Assembly (NCBI GenBank): GCA_034423015.1
Contig: DAOUJG010000045.1
Coordinates: 1 to 64,000, forward strand
Length of the DNA: 64,000 bases
Source of the DNA: JAGWBJ01 sp034423015
GTDB taxonomy: Bacteria; Chloroflexota; Dehalococcoidia; Lucifugimonadales; JAGWBF01
Reading direction: 5' to 3'
The first letter of the stretch is position 1; the number at the start of each line of letters is the position of its first letter. This document shows, in pieces, positions 39,826 to 48,337 of the stretch. The translations under genes and the position numbers were made by a program. The notes under the pieces are model-generated. The model did not search any database. It was not told the origin of the DNA and saw only the letters and a program-made list of their open reading frames with translations.

Positions 39826-41199
39826 CTAGGCGACGGCCGCCCCTTGTAGCAGGCCTATGTCCCTGCGGTAGCGGGCCCCGTCGAACTGAATCTTGGACAC
39901 ACTATCATATGCCCTTTCCCTCGCCTGCGCCAGAGCCGGGCCCAGCCCCACCACGGTCATGACGCGGCCCCCGTCCGTGACGGCGGGGGCGTCGCGCTCC
40001 GGACCCGTACGTTTCGTTCCGGCGTGGAACACGAGGACGTCCTCGTCCACGTCCTCCAGGCCGCGTATGGGGAGCCCCTTCCGGTAGGCCCCAGGGTAGC
40101 CGCCCGAGGCCAGGACCACGCCGGCGCAGGCGCCCCCGTCCCACTCGATGGGCAGCCGGTCCAGCCCGCCATCGATGCAGGCCAGGGCCACATCCAGTAG
40201 ATCGGTCCTCATCAGGGGCAGGATGACCTGGGTTTCCGGGTCTCCAAGGCGGCAGTTGAACTCCAAGACCCTTGGTCCGGTCTCCGTAAGCATCAGGCCC
40301 GCGTACAGCACACCCTTGTAGGGAGCGCCGGACTCCCGGAGGGCCCGCAGCACCGGCTCCATGATCTCTCGGCGTATCCGCTCCTCCAGGCCCTCCGACC
40401 AGAGTTCGGGGGGAGAGTAGCTGCCCATGCCGCCGGTGTTGGGGCCGTCGTCCCCGTCGCCCAGCCGCTTGTAGTCGCAGGCGGCGACCATGGTTGACAG
40501 GTGCGTGCCGTCGGTGAAGGCGAAGACGCTGACCTCCCGGCCTTCCATGCATTCCTCGACGACGACCCTGTCGCCCGCGGGACCGAAGGACCGGCTCACC
40601 ATGCACGCGCTCAGCGCCTCCACCGCCTGGGCCGTGCTCCTGCAGACGGTCACGCCCTTGCCGGCCGCCAGCCCGTCGGCCTTCACCACCACAGGTCCAC
40701 CGTGTCTGGACAGGAACTCCCGGGCCCGACCGTAGTCGTCGAAGACCTGGAAGTCGGGCGAGGGGACCCCGTTGCCGGCCATGAGCTCCCGGGCGAAGGA
40801 CTTGCTGGCCTCGATCTGCGCCGCAGCCCTGTTGGGCCCAAAGGCCTTTAGGCCACGGCTCTCGAAGAGGTCCACCACGCCGGCGGCCAGGGGTTGCTCC
40901 GGCCCGACGATGGTGACATCCGCCGCGTGCTCTTGGGCCAGACGGGCCAGACCCTGGGGGTCCTCGGCGGACCCCTCGAGGTTCGTGCACAGGGCGGCGG
41001 TGCCCCCGTTGCCCGGCGCCGCGTACATTACGCCTACCCTGGGGCTCCGGCTCAGGCGCCACGCTATGGCGTGCTCCCTGGCGCCGGACCCCACCACCAG
41101 GACCTTGAGCCTGCCTCCGCCCAGATCCGCCTCCCTACCGCCGGTGGTCAATCGTCGCTCTCGTAGAAGTGAACCGGCCCGGGACCTCCACACACCCAC
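39826..41199 (-). CDS. purD: Phosphoribosylamine--glycine ligase (GAR synthetase)
   Basis: ATP-grasp enzyme ligating glycine to phosphoribosylamine. The canonical start LKVLVVGSGAREHAIAW appears at about residues 31-47, so an N-terminal extension of about 30 Arg/Gly-rich residues precedes it when the ATG at 41199 is used. No better start codon exists except TTG at 41151. Other motifs are GPEQPLAAGVVDLFE, VVVKADGLAAGKGV, GGMGSYSP and EFNCRLGDPETQ. Length of 457 is slightly over the normal 425 due to the extension. It lies nine bases after guaA and 65 bases before purE. Confidence 0.94.
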   Translation of the reverse strand: MGVWRSRAGSLLRERRLTTGGREADLGGGRLKVLVVGSGAREHAIAWRLSRSPRVGVMYAAPGNGGTAALCTNLEGSAEDPQGLARLAQEHAADVTIVGPEQPLAAGVVDLFESRGLKAFGPNRAAAQIEASKSFARELMAGNGVPSPDFQVFDDYGRAREFLSRHGGPVVVKADGLAAGKGVTVCRSTAQAVEALSACMVSRSFGPAGDRVVVEECMEGREVSVFAFTDGTHLSTMVAACDYKRLGDGDDGPNTGGMGSYSPPELWSEGLEERIRREIMEPVLRALRESGAPYKGVLYAGLMLTETGPRVLEFNCRLGDPETQVILPLMRTDLLDVALACIDGGLDRLPIEWDGGACAGVVLASGGYPGAYRKGLPIRGLEDVDEDVLVFHAGTKRTGPERDAPAVTDGGRVMTVVGLGPALAQARERAYDSVSKIQFDGARYRRDIGLLQGAAVA

Positions 41200-41208
41200 C
41201 CATCACGT

Positions 41209-42876
41209 CTATTCCCACTCTATCGTCCCCGGCGGCTTGCTGGTGATGTCGTAGACCACACGGTTGACCTGCGGCACCTCGTTGACGATACGGTTGGAGA
41301 TGCGCGCCAGCACCTCGTAGGGCAGGCGCACCCAGTCGGCGGTCATAGCGTCCTGGCTGCTGACGGCCCGGATAGCCACCACGTGGCTATAGGTGCGGTC
41401 GTCACCCATCACGCCCACGCTCCTGCTGCCGGTGAGCACGGCGAAGGTCTGCCACAGCTCCCGGTACAGGTTGGCGCCCTTTATCTCGTCTATGACGATC
41501 CAGTCGCACCGGCGCAGGACATCCAGCTTCTCAGGGGTCACCTCGCCTATGATGCGGATGGCCAATCCAGGTCCCGGGAAGGGCTGGCGGTATACGATCT
41601 CGGGTGGGAGGCCCAGGGCTATTCCCACGTCCCGGACCTCGTCCTTGAACAGGTATCGCAGCGGCTCCACGAGCTGCAGCTTCATGTCGCTGGGGAGGCC
41701 CCCCACGTTGTGGTGAGTCTTGATCCGGGCCGCCGCCTGGGTCTCCGGCGTCCGGCTCTCGATGACGTCGGGGTACAGGGTCCCCTGGGCCAGGTACTCG
41801 GTGTTCTCCAGCTCAGCCGCCGCCTCCTCGAAGACGTGGATAAACTCCTCCCCCACGGTCTTGCGCTTCTCCTCGGGGTCGGTTATGCCCTCCAGCCGGT
41901 CCACGAAGCGGTCGGCGGCATCGATGTACAGCATGTTGAGGCCCATGTTCCGCCTGAAGGTCTCGAGCACCCGCTCGGGCTCCTCCAGCCGCATTAGGCC
42001 GTTGTTGACGAATATGCAGGTGATCTGGTCGCCCACGGCGGCGTGTATCAGGGCCGCGGCCACCGCCGAGTCCACCCCTCCCGAGAGGGCGCAGATGACC
42101 CGGCCGTCTCCCACCTGCTCCCGGATGGAGTTGACTGACTGGGCCACGAAGTTCTCCGGGGTCCAGTTGTCCGTGCACCCGCAGACCCGGAACAGGAAGT
42201 TCTCCAGGATGGTCTTGCCGTGGACCGTATGGACGACCTCGGGGTGGAACTGGAGTCCGAACATTCCCCCCTCGTCGCCCATCACCGCCACAGGGGAGTT
42301 GTCCGTGTGGCCAAGGGCCTTGAAGCCGGGGGGCATCTCTTCGATATTGTCCCCGTGGCTCATCCATATTGGCATCGAGGCCGGGAGGCCGGCCAGCAGG
42401 GGAGACTCCTCCATGCTCTGGTAGAGGACCGAGTGGCCGTACTCGCGCTTCTCGCTGGCTGAGACCTTGCCCCCAAGCTGATGGGCAAGCAGCTGCATGC
42501 CGTAGCATATGCCCAGGACGGGCAGGGAGTGTTGGTAGACCCACGTGGGGGCCAACGGCGCCCCCGGGTCGTGGACGCTGGAGGGGCCTCCGGAGAGTAT
42601 GATGCCCCTGGGATTGATCCTGCCGGCCTCGTCCCAGGATGCCTCCGGCGAAACGATCTCGCAGTAGACATTATGCTCCCGGACCCGGCGCGCGATCAGA
42701 CGGGAGTACTGGGAGCCGAAGTCGACGATGAGTATGCCGCCCTCGGTGCTCTTGGGGTCCCTCTCCGGGGCCTCCCTGCCACCCTCTTTGCCCCCGGCGA
42801 TCTCCAGGTAGGCGGAAACCTCAAGGTCGTCACTGGTCGATATTCGCCTGCTGGAAGGCTGGGGGCTTTCCTCCAC
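41209..42876 (-). CDS. guaA: GMP synthase (glutamine-hydrolysing)
   Basis: Amidates XMP to GMP. The glutaminase domain begins ILIVDFGSQYSRLIARRV; its nucleophile lies in LGICYGMQ and the His/Glu pair in QFHPEVVHT. The ATP-pyrophosphatase P-loop SGGVDSAV and the C-terminal dimerisation domain ending KPPGTIEWE are complete. The frame opens at 43017, but a good minus-strand promoter (42911-42939) lies inside that N-terminal stretch, so translation must start downstream of it. I propose the GTG at 42876, preceded by AAGAGGAG, leaving about 45 extra disordered Ser/Glu-rich residues before the domain. An ATG at 42954 is the alternative if another promoter is used. Confidence 0.93.
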   Translation of the reverse strand: MEESPQPSSRRISTSDDLEVSAYLEIAGGKEGGREAPERDPKSTEGGILIVDFGSQYSRLIARRVREHNVYCEIVSPEASWDEAGRINPRGIILSGGPSSVHDPGAPLAPTWVYQHSLPVLGICYGMQLLAHQLGGKVSASEKREYGHSVLYQSMEESPLLAGLPASMPIWMSHGDNIEEMPPGFKALGHTDNSPVAVMGDEGGMFGLQFHPEVVHTVHGKTILENFLFRVCGCTDNWTPENFVAQSVNSIREQVGDGRVICALSGGVDSAVAAALIHAAVGDQITCIFVNNGLMRLEEPERVLETFRRNMGLNMLYIDAADRFVDRLEGITDPEEKRKTVGEEFIHVFEEAAAELENTEYLAQGTLYPDVIESRTPETQAAARIKTHHNVGGLPSDMKLQLVEPLRYLFKDEVRDVGIALGLPPEIVYRQPFPGPGLAIRIIGEVTPEKLDVLRRCDWIVIDEIKGANLYRELWQTFAVLTGSRSVGVMGDDRTYSHVVAIRAVSSQDAMTADWVRLPYEVLARISNRIVNEVPQVNRVVYDITSKPPGTIEWE

Positions 42877-42910
42877 TGGCTCCTCTTTGGGGCGGGCTGA
42901 ACTCGACCCA

Positions 42911-42939
42911 AGATTAGCACCTGTGCTATACTCAGTCAA
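42911..42939 (-). promoter_or_regulatory. Sigma70-type promoter of guaA
   Basis: Minus strand: TTGACT (42934-42939), a 17-base spacer, TAATCT (42911-42916). Transcription would begin near 42904, leaving about 28 bases before the GTG at 42876. It overlaps the divergent tsaC promoter. Confidence 0.75.
42924..42932 (+). promoter_or_regulatory. Extended -10 promoter of the tsaC-like gene
   Basis: TGCTATACT: a TGn extension followed by TATACT at 42927-42932. The -35 position is poor, as is common for extended -10 promoters. It sits inside the spacer of the divergent guaA promoter, so the two cannot easily be occupied at once. Confidence 0.6.
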
Positions 42940-42980
42940 GGCATCCCCGCCCATTCCACGCCCCCCGATCCCGGGGCCCA

Positions 42981-43613
42981 ATGACCACGCAAAACGGCCA
43001 GATTTCTGACGCAGCACTGGAAAAGCCCATCCGATGTCTCAGGCGCGGAGGCGTCGTGGTGTTCCCCACCGACACGCTGTACGGCCTGGGGGCCGACGCC
43101 TTCTCTCCCGACGCCATCAGACGGGTCTTCGACATCAAGGGCCGGGCCTCCAGCTCCGGTCTTCCCCTGCTCATCGCGGATACGGCAGACCTGGACATGG
43201 TCGCGGTTGACATAACCGACCTGGCCCTAGCCCTGGCCGAGGAGTTCTGGCCGGGGCCCCTGACCCTGGTGCTTAGAAGGTCATCCCGGGTGCCAGCCAT
43301 CGCCACCGGCGGCCTCGACACCGTGGCGGTCCGGATCCCCGACCATCCAGTCCCCAGGGCCCTGGCGCGGTCGGTGGGACGACCCATCACGGGCACCAGC
43401 GCCAACCGGACGGACGGGCCCGACCCGGTCACCGCCGGACAGGTCAAGGAGTCGCTGGGAGGGGACGTGGACTATATCATAGACGCCGGGCCGTCCCCGC
43501 TGGGCGCCCCGTCGACGATACTGGACCTCTCGGGTGCTCGGCCTGCCGTTCTCCGCGCCGGCGCGGTCCCACGGGAGGCCCTGGAGCGGGCGTGCGGCAC
43601 GTCCATCGACTGA
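42981..43613 (+). CDS. tsaC: L-threonylcarbamoyladenylate synthase (Sua5/YrdC/TsaC)
   Basis: Makes threonylcarbamoyl-AMP for the t6A modification of tRNA. The YrdC domain shows GGVVVFPTDTLYGLGADAF (residues 23-41), the KGR motif in DIKGRASSSGLPLLI, AEEFWPGPLTLVL, VAVRIPDHPVPRAL and TGTSAN. There is no C-terminal Sua5 extension, so it is the short TsaC/YrdC type, at 210 residues. It starts at the ATG at 42981, about 40 bases after its likely promoter. Downstream is rpiB after 24 bases. Confidence 0.9.
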   Translation: MTTQNGQISDAALEKPIRCLRRGGVVVFPTDTLYGLGADAFSPDAIRRVFDIKGRASSSGLPLLIADTADLDMVAVDITDLALALAEEFWPGPLTLVLRRSSRVPAIATGGLDTVAVRIPDHPVPRALARSVGRPITGTSANRTDGPDPVTAGQVKESLGGDVDYIIDAGPSPLGAPSTILDLSGARPAVLRAGAVPREALERACGTSID

Positions 43614-43637
43614 CGCAGAGGAGGGAGGCGGAGGAGA

Positions 43638-44108
43638 TTGCGCATAGCCGTAGGTAGCGACCACAGGGGCTTCCACCTCAAGCAGGCCGTTGCTCCGGTG
43701 TTCGCCGAGCTGGGTCACGAGCACGTGGACATGGGGTGCGGGGCCGGGGAGCAGGTGGACTACCCCGACGTGGCGTCCCTGGTCGCCGGCGCCGTCGCCG
43801 GCGGCCAGGCCGACCGGGGAGTCCTCATCTGCGGCACGGGCATCGGCATGAGCATCACCGCCAACAAGGTCCCCGGCGTGAGGGCCGCCCTCTGCGCCGA
43901 GCCCATCAGCGCCAAGATGGCCCGCCAGCACAACGACGCCAACGTATTGTGCATGGGCGGAGGGGTCGTGGGTGAGTGGCTGGCCAGGGAGATAACCGTG
44001 GCCTACCTGACCACCGAGTTCGAGGGCGGGCGGCACGTCCGGAGACTGGGGAAGATATCCGCGCTGGAGAATGGTGGCGGCACCCGGGGCCCGGGCGAGT
44101 CCAGCTAG
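43638..44108 (+). CDS. rpiB: Ribose-5-phosphate isomerase B
   Basis: Interconverts ribose-5-phosphate and ribulose-5-phosphate. The motif SDHRGFHLK at residues 7-15, the active-site cysteine in LICGTGIGMSI (near 68) and the histidine of ARQHNDANV (near 100) identify the RpiB/LacAB fold. At 156 residues it is normal, with a short Gly-rich C-terminal extension. The start codon is TTG at 43638 after a very strong GGAGGAGA. The next gene begins one base after its stop (TAGGATG). Could act on allose-6-phosphate as a side activity, but the pentose-phosphate role is most likely. Confidence 0.93.
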   Translation: MRIAVGSDHRGFHLKQAVAPVFAELGHEHVDMGCGAGEQVDYPDVASLVAGAVAGGQADRGVLICGTGIGMSITANKVPGVRAALCAEPISAKMARQHNDANVLCMGGGVVGEWLAREITVAYLTTEFEGGRHVRRLGKISALENGGGTRGPGESS

Positions 44109-44109
44109 G

Positions 44110-45132
44110 ATGCCGAGACTCTCCGAGATATTTCCCGCCACCTACGGGCCCGCCCTGGAGCGAGAGGTCCGAAGCTCCCTGGAGGGCCAGGACGGTCTGC
44201 TCCACAACATGCTGCTCTACCAGCTCGGCGGCGTCGACGAGCACGGCACGTCCATGTCGTCCCTGTCCGTGGAGGGCCTGCACCCGTACCTGTGCCTGCT
44301 GGCCTGCGAATCGCTGTCGGGGGAGTTCTCCCCGGCGCTGATACCCGCCGCGGCAGTGGTCCTCGTCCACCAGTACGCGCTGATGCACGAGGACGTCCAG
44401 GCCGGCAGCCCCAACCGGGGCCACAGGCCGACGGTGTGGTGGATCTGGGGCCCGGGCCAGGCGATCAACGCCGGCGACGGCATGCACGCCATGGCGCGGA
44501 TCACCCTGATGCGGCTGCACCAGCAGGGGACCGGGGTGGACACAGTCCTGAAGGCGATGCAGCTCCTGGACCAGTCCTCACTGAGCCTCTGCGAGGGCCA
44601 GCACATGGACCTGGACTTCCAGGAGAGGCTGGACCCCAGCGTCGATTTCTACGAACGCATGGCCGAGCGCAAGTCCGGCGCGCTGGTGGGCTGCGCCATG
44701 GGCCTGGGCGCCCTGGTGGCCACCGGGGACGAGCCGGTGGTGACCGCTTTACATAACTGCGGCAGACAGATAGGCACCGCCTGGCAGATGGCCCAGGACA
44801 TACGGGACCTTGCCGGCAGCTCCGGGCAGGACGGGCCCTCGGACAGCCTTCTAAACAAGAAGAAGCTCCTGCCCATCGTGCATGCCCTGGAGTCGGGCGA
44901 GCCCGCTCTCAAGCGAGAGCTCGGCGCCATGTACTTCAAGCGCATCCTGGACCCGGAAGACGTACACCGCATGGTGGAGATCCTGGAGGAGGCCCACGCC
45001 ATGGAGTTCAGCAGGAAGCTCCTGGCCTCCCACTGCGACAGGGCCGTCGACGCCCTGTCGGGAGCACCCATCTCCAGCGCGGGACGGGCGACCCTGGAGC
45101 GTCTGCTTCAAGAGATGACGGACGAGGCGTAG
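44110..45132 (+). CDS. Polyprenyl synthetase-family protein with altered Asp-rich motifs
   Basis: An all-helical trans-prenyltransferase fold (340 residues). AAAVVLVHQYALMHEDVQAG, HRPTVWWIWGPGQAINAGD and the later helix-rich C-terminus align with the isoprenyl-diphosphate synthase pattern. The first Asp-rich motif, normally DDxxD after a histidine, reads HEDVQ (93-97). The second (FARM-distal, near 232-243) reads WQMAQDIRDLAG instead of DDxxD. Both metal-binding sites are thus weakened, so activity may be altered or lost. KKKLLPIVHAL and the rest resemble Chloroflexota polyprenyl synthetases. It begins at an ATG one base after the rpiB stop and is followed by pgk after five bases. Confidence 0.8.
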   Translation: MPRLSEIFPATYGPALEREVRSSLEGQDGLLHNMLLYQLGGVDEHGTSMSSLSVEGLHPYLCLLACESLSGEFSPALIPAAAVVLVHQYALMHEDVQAGSPNRGHRPTVWWIWGPGQAINAGDGMHAMARITLMRLHQQGTGVDTVLKAMQLLDQSSLSLCEGQHMDLDFQERLDPSVDFYERMAERKSGALVGCAMGLGALVATGDEPVVTALHNCGRQIGTAWQMAQDIRDLAGSSGQDGPSDSLLNKKKLLPIVHALESGEPALKRELGAMYFKRILDPEDVHRMVEILEEAHAMEFSRKLLASHCDRAVDALSGAPISSAGRATLERLLQEMTDEA

Positions 45133-45137
45133 CCGGC

Positions 45138-46331
45138 ATGACCAAGCGGACGATGGATGACCTGGACGTCGCGGGCAAGCGCGCCCTGGTGCGCGTGGAC
45201 TTCAACGTCCCCATCGAGCAGGGCAAGGAGCGGCTCGCAGAGTACGACCACCGCCTAAAGGCCACCATTCCCACCATACGACACCTGCTGGAGCGCCGCT
45301 GCAAGGTCGTCCTCTGCTCCCACCTGGGCAGGCCCAGGGGCAGGGTCGTGGAGGACCTGCGCATGGCGCCGGTGGCGGACAGGCTGTCGGCGCTCCTGGG
45401 GAGACCCGTGCTCAGCCTGCCGGATTGCGTCGGTCCCGCCGTGCAAACTGCGGTGGAAGCCATGGAGCCGGGCACCGCCATCATGCTGGAGAACCTGAGG
45501 TTCCACCCCGGCGAGGAGAAGAACGAGCCTGACTTCACCCGGTCCCTGGCATCTCTAGCCGACGTGTTCGTCATGGACGCCTTCGCCGTGGCCCACCGGG
45601 CCCATGCGTCCACGACGGGCGTGCCCACCCACCTGCCCTCCGCGGCCGGCCTCCTGATGCAACGGGAGATGGAGATGCTGGGGAGGGCGCTGGCGGCCCC
45701 GCAAAAGCCCCTGGCCGCCGTCATGGGAGGCGCAAAGGTCAGCGACAAGATACTGGTGCTGGAGAACCTCCTGCCCAACCTGGACCGCCTCTTCATAGGG
45801 GGCGGCATGGCCGTCACCTTTCTCAAGAGCCAGGGACACCCGACCGGCGCCTCGGCCGTGGAGGAAGAGAGGGTCGAGTTCGCCTCCAGGATTCTGGAGA
45901 GGGCGAGGGACGGCGGCATCGCCGTCCACCTGCCAGAGGACGTGGTAGTATCGGACGGGTTCACCAGCAGCCCCGACCACGTCCGCACGGTACGGGCCGA
46001 CGAGGTGCCCGACGGCTGGTACGTCATGGACATCGGTGAAAGGAGCTCCACCGCCTTTGCCCAGGGGCTTGACGACTGCCGGACGGTGGTCTGGAACGGG
46101 CCAATGGGAGTCTTCGAGTTCCCTTCGTTCAAGGAGGGAACACGGCGGGTCGGAGAGGCCGTCGCGGACCTGGAGGCCACCACAATAGTCGGGGGCGGCT
46201 CCACCGCCGAGGCCGTGGAAGAGCTGGGCCTGGCGGAGCGCATGACCCACGTATCCACAGGGGGCGGGGCTTCGCTGGAGTTCCTGGGGGGAAAGGAGCT
46301 GCCGGGGATCGCCGCCCTGCCGGACGAGTAA
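45138..46331 (+). CDS. pgk: Phosphoglycerate kinase
   Basis: Transfers a phosphate from 1,3-bisphosphoglycerate to ADP. The N-terminal VRVDFNVPI, the substrate-binding DHRLKAT and SHLGRPRG, LENLRFHPGE, AVMGGAKVSDKI, and the nucleotide loop NGPMGVFEF are all recognisable. At 397 residues it is a standard monofunctional enzyme. It starts at the ATG at 45138, five bases after the prenyltransferase-like gene. It heads a pgk-apgM-tpiA glycolytic run. Secure. Confidence 0.96.
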   Translation: MTKRTMDDLDVAGKRALVRVDFNVPIEQGKERLAEYDHRLKATIPTIRHLLERRCKVVLCSHLGRPRGRVVEDLRMAPVADRLSALLGRPVLSLPDCVGPAVQTAVEAMEPGTAIMLENLRFHPGEEKNEPDFTRSLASLADVFVMDAFAVAHRAHASTTGVPTHLPSAAGLLMQREMEMLGRALAAPQKPLAAVMGGAKVSDKILVLENLLPNLDRLFIGGGMAVTFLKSQGHPTGASAVEEERVEFASRILERARDGGIAVHLPEDVVVSDGFTSSPDHVRTVRADEVPDGWYVMDIGERSSTAFAQGLDDCRTVVWNGPMGVFEFPSFKEGTRRVGEAVADLEATTIVGGGSTAEAVEELGLAERMTHVSTGGGASLEFLGGKELPGIAALPDE

Positions 46332-46352
46332 CCCGGAGATGACACGCGAGGC

Positions 46353-47558
46353 ATGATCGACGTAGAAGCCATAAGGGACTCATACGTTTCCACTCCATCC
46401 AAGCTGGTCATGCTGGTGGTGGACGGGCTGGGGGGTGTACCTCACCCTGAAACGCGCCTGTCCGAGCTCGAGACGGCGTCCGTGCCCAACCTGGACCGGC
46501 TGGCGCAACGGAGCGCCTGCGGCTTCACCGTCCCCGTCCTGCCCGGCATAACCCCCGGCAGCGGGCCCGGACACCTGGCCCTGTTCGGATACGACCCGTT
46601 GAGCTACTACATAGGCAGGGGTGCCATGGAGGCCCTGGGGATCGACGTGGACCTGCGGGAAGGGGACGTGGCGGCGAGGGGGAACTTCTGCACCGTCGAC
46701 GCGGGCGGACGCCTCGTGGACCGCCGCGCGGGCCGCATCGCCTCGGAGTTATCCATCCCCCTGTGCCGCGAGCTGGACGGTATCGACGTGGACGGCGTGG
46801 ACCTGCGCGTCTACCCGGTAGAGGGATACAGGTTCGTCCTTCACGTCAGGGGAGAGGGACTGAGCGACCGCGTATCGGAGACCGACCCCCAGGTTACGGG
46901 CGTTCCGGCCCTCCAGGCCGAGGCGCTGGCTCCCGAGGCCGAGAAGGCGGCCTCGGCGGTGCGGGAGTTCGTGACGAGAGCGGCTGAGGCCTTGAGAAAC
47001 GAGGAGCGGGCAAACATGGTCCTCCTACGCGGCTTTTCCAGCCTCCCCCGCCTTCCGTCCATGGGAGGAGTCTACCGGCTCAATCCCGCGGCCATAGCGG
47101 CCTATCCCATGTACCGGGGCCTGGCGACCATCGCGGGAATGAAGGTGATCCCCACGGGAAGGACCTTTGCCGAAGAGGTCGACACCCTTAGGGAGCACTA
47201 CGACGACCACGACTTCTTCTACATCCACTACAAGCCGGCGGACGCCGCGGGGGAGGACGGCGACTTCGACGCCAAGGTGAGGGCCCTGGAGGAGCTGGAC
47301 TCCCAGCTTCCCCGCCTGCTGGAGCTGGACCCGGACGCGCTGATGGTCGCCGGGGACCACTCCACGCCGGCCATCTACGGCGGCCATAGCTGGCACCCGG
47401 TGCCCTTCCTCGTTCACTCCGGCTGGACTCTGGGAGAGGGCGTGCACGGCTTCTCCGAGCGCGCCTTCGCAGCCGGTTCCCTCGGCCGCATGCCCGCCAC
47501 CCAGGCGATGCTGCTGGGCCTGGCCCACGCCGGCAAGATCACCAAGTTCGGGCCGTAG
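46353..47558 (+). CDS. apgM: 2,3-bisphosphoglycerate-independent phosphoglycerate mutase, archaeal type
   Basis: Interconverts 3- and 2-phosphoglycerate without the bisphosphoglycerate cofactor. It belongs to the alkaline-phosphatase superfamily. The metal-site VVDGLGG (near 22-28) is present, as is the serine nucleophile region ITPGSGPGHLALFGYDP, and the metal-binding HYKPADAAGEDGD and AGDHSTPAIYGGHSWHPVPFL at the C-terminal side. At 401 residues it is the ApgM form, distinct from the about 510-residue GpmI. Its place between pgk and tpiA agrees with a glycolytic role. Confidence 0.94.
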   Translation: MIDVEAIRDSYVSTPSKLVMLVVDGLGGVPHPETRLSELETASVPNLDRLAQRSACGFTVPVLPGITPGSGPGHLALFGYDPLSYYIGRGAMEALGIDVDLREGDVAARGNFCTVDAGGRLVDRRAGRIASELSIPLCRELDGIDVDGVDLRVYPVEGYRFVLHVRGEGLSDRVSETDPQVTGVPALQAEALAPEAEKAASAVREFVTRAAEALRNEERANMVLLRGFSSLPRLPSMGGVYRLNPAAIAAYPMYRGLATIAGMKVIPTGRTFAEEVDTLREHYDDHDFFYIHYKPADAAGEDGDFDAKVRALEELDSQLPRLLELDPDALMVAGDHSTPAIYGGHSWHPVPFLVHSGWTLGEGVHGFSERAFAAGSLGRMPATQAMLLGLAHAGKITKFGP

Positions 47559-47560
47559 CC

Positions 47561-48328
47561 ATGCCGGTGCCAATCGTAGCGGGCAACTGGAAGATGCACA
47601 CCTCGGTCACCGAGGCCCTCAGGCTGGCCCTTGAGCTGGCGGAGGGCCTGGACGGCGTCTCCGGCGTGGAGAAGGTCATCTGTCCGCCCTTCGTCTCTCT
47701 GGAGCCCGTGGCCCGGGTCCTGCGGGGCACCTCCATCAAGCTGGGGGCCCAGAACATGCACCACCGGGACCAGGGGGCCTACACCGGAGAGGTGTCCGTG
47801 GGCATGCTGGCGGGACTCTGCGACTACGTGGTCCTGGGACACTCGGAACGCCGACAGCACTTCGGGGAGACCGACGAGGCCGTGAACCTGAAGGTGAAGG
47901 CCGCCTTCAGGGCAGGCCTGCGGCCCATCGTCTGCGTCGGCGAGACCCTGGAGCAAAGGGAGTCCGGAAAGGCCGCGGATGTGGTGGCGGAGCAGGTACG
48001 GGGCGCCCTATATGGTTTACATAACATCATGGACCTGGCCATAGCCTACGAGCCCGTGTGGGCCATCGGCACCGGCGTAGCCGCCACCCCAGACACCGCC
48101 TCCGAGATCATGGGCGGTGTGGTCCTGCCCACCCTCCGGGAGCTGTACACCAGTGACCCGGCGGCGCAGGTCCGCCTGCTGTACGGCGGGAGCGTCAGCC
48201 CCGGCAACGTGGAGGCCTTCGCCGGGCTGGAAAGCGTTCACGGGGCCCTGGTGGGCGGGGCCAGCCTGAGGGCCGACCAGTTCATCGAGATAGCCCGGAC
48301 AGTCGCCGCCGCCAAGGCCGGCAGCTGA
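47561..48328 (+). CDS. tpiA: Triose-phosphate isomerase
   Basis: Interconverts dihydroxyacetone phosphate and glyceraldehyde-3-phosphate. Landmarks: GNWKMHTS (residues 7-14) with the active-site lysine, LGHSERR, the catalytic-glutamate motif AYEPVWAIGTG near 163-173, and the phosphate loop YGGSVSPGN near 208. The 255-residue length is typical. The ATG follows the apgM stop after two bases. Secure. Confidence 0.96.
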   Translation: MPVPIVAGNWKMHTSVTEALRLALELAEGLDGVSGVEKVICPPFVSLEPVARVLRGTSIKLGAQNMHHRDQGAYTGEVSVGMLAGLCDYVVLGHSERRQHFGETDEAVNLKVKAAFRAGLRPIVCVGETLEQRESGKAADVVAEQVRGALYGLHNIMDLAIAYEPVWAIGTGVAATPDTASEIMGGVVLPTLRELYTSDPAAQVRLLYGGSVSPGNVEAFAGLESVHGALVGGASLRADQFIEIARTVAAAKAGS

Positions 48329-48337
48329 ATCACTGTC

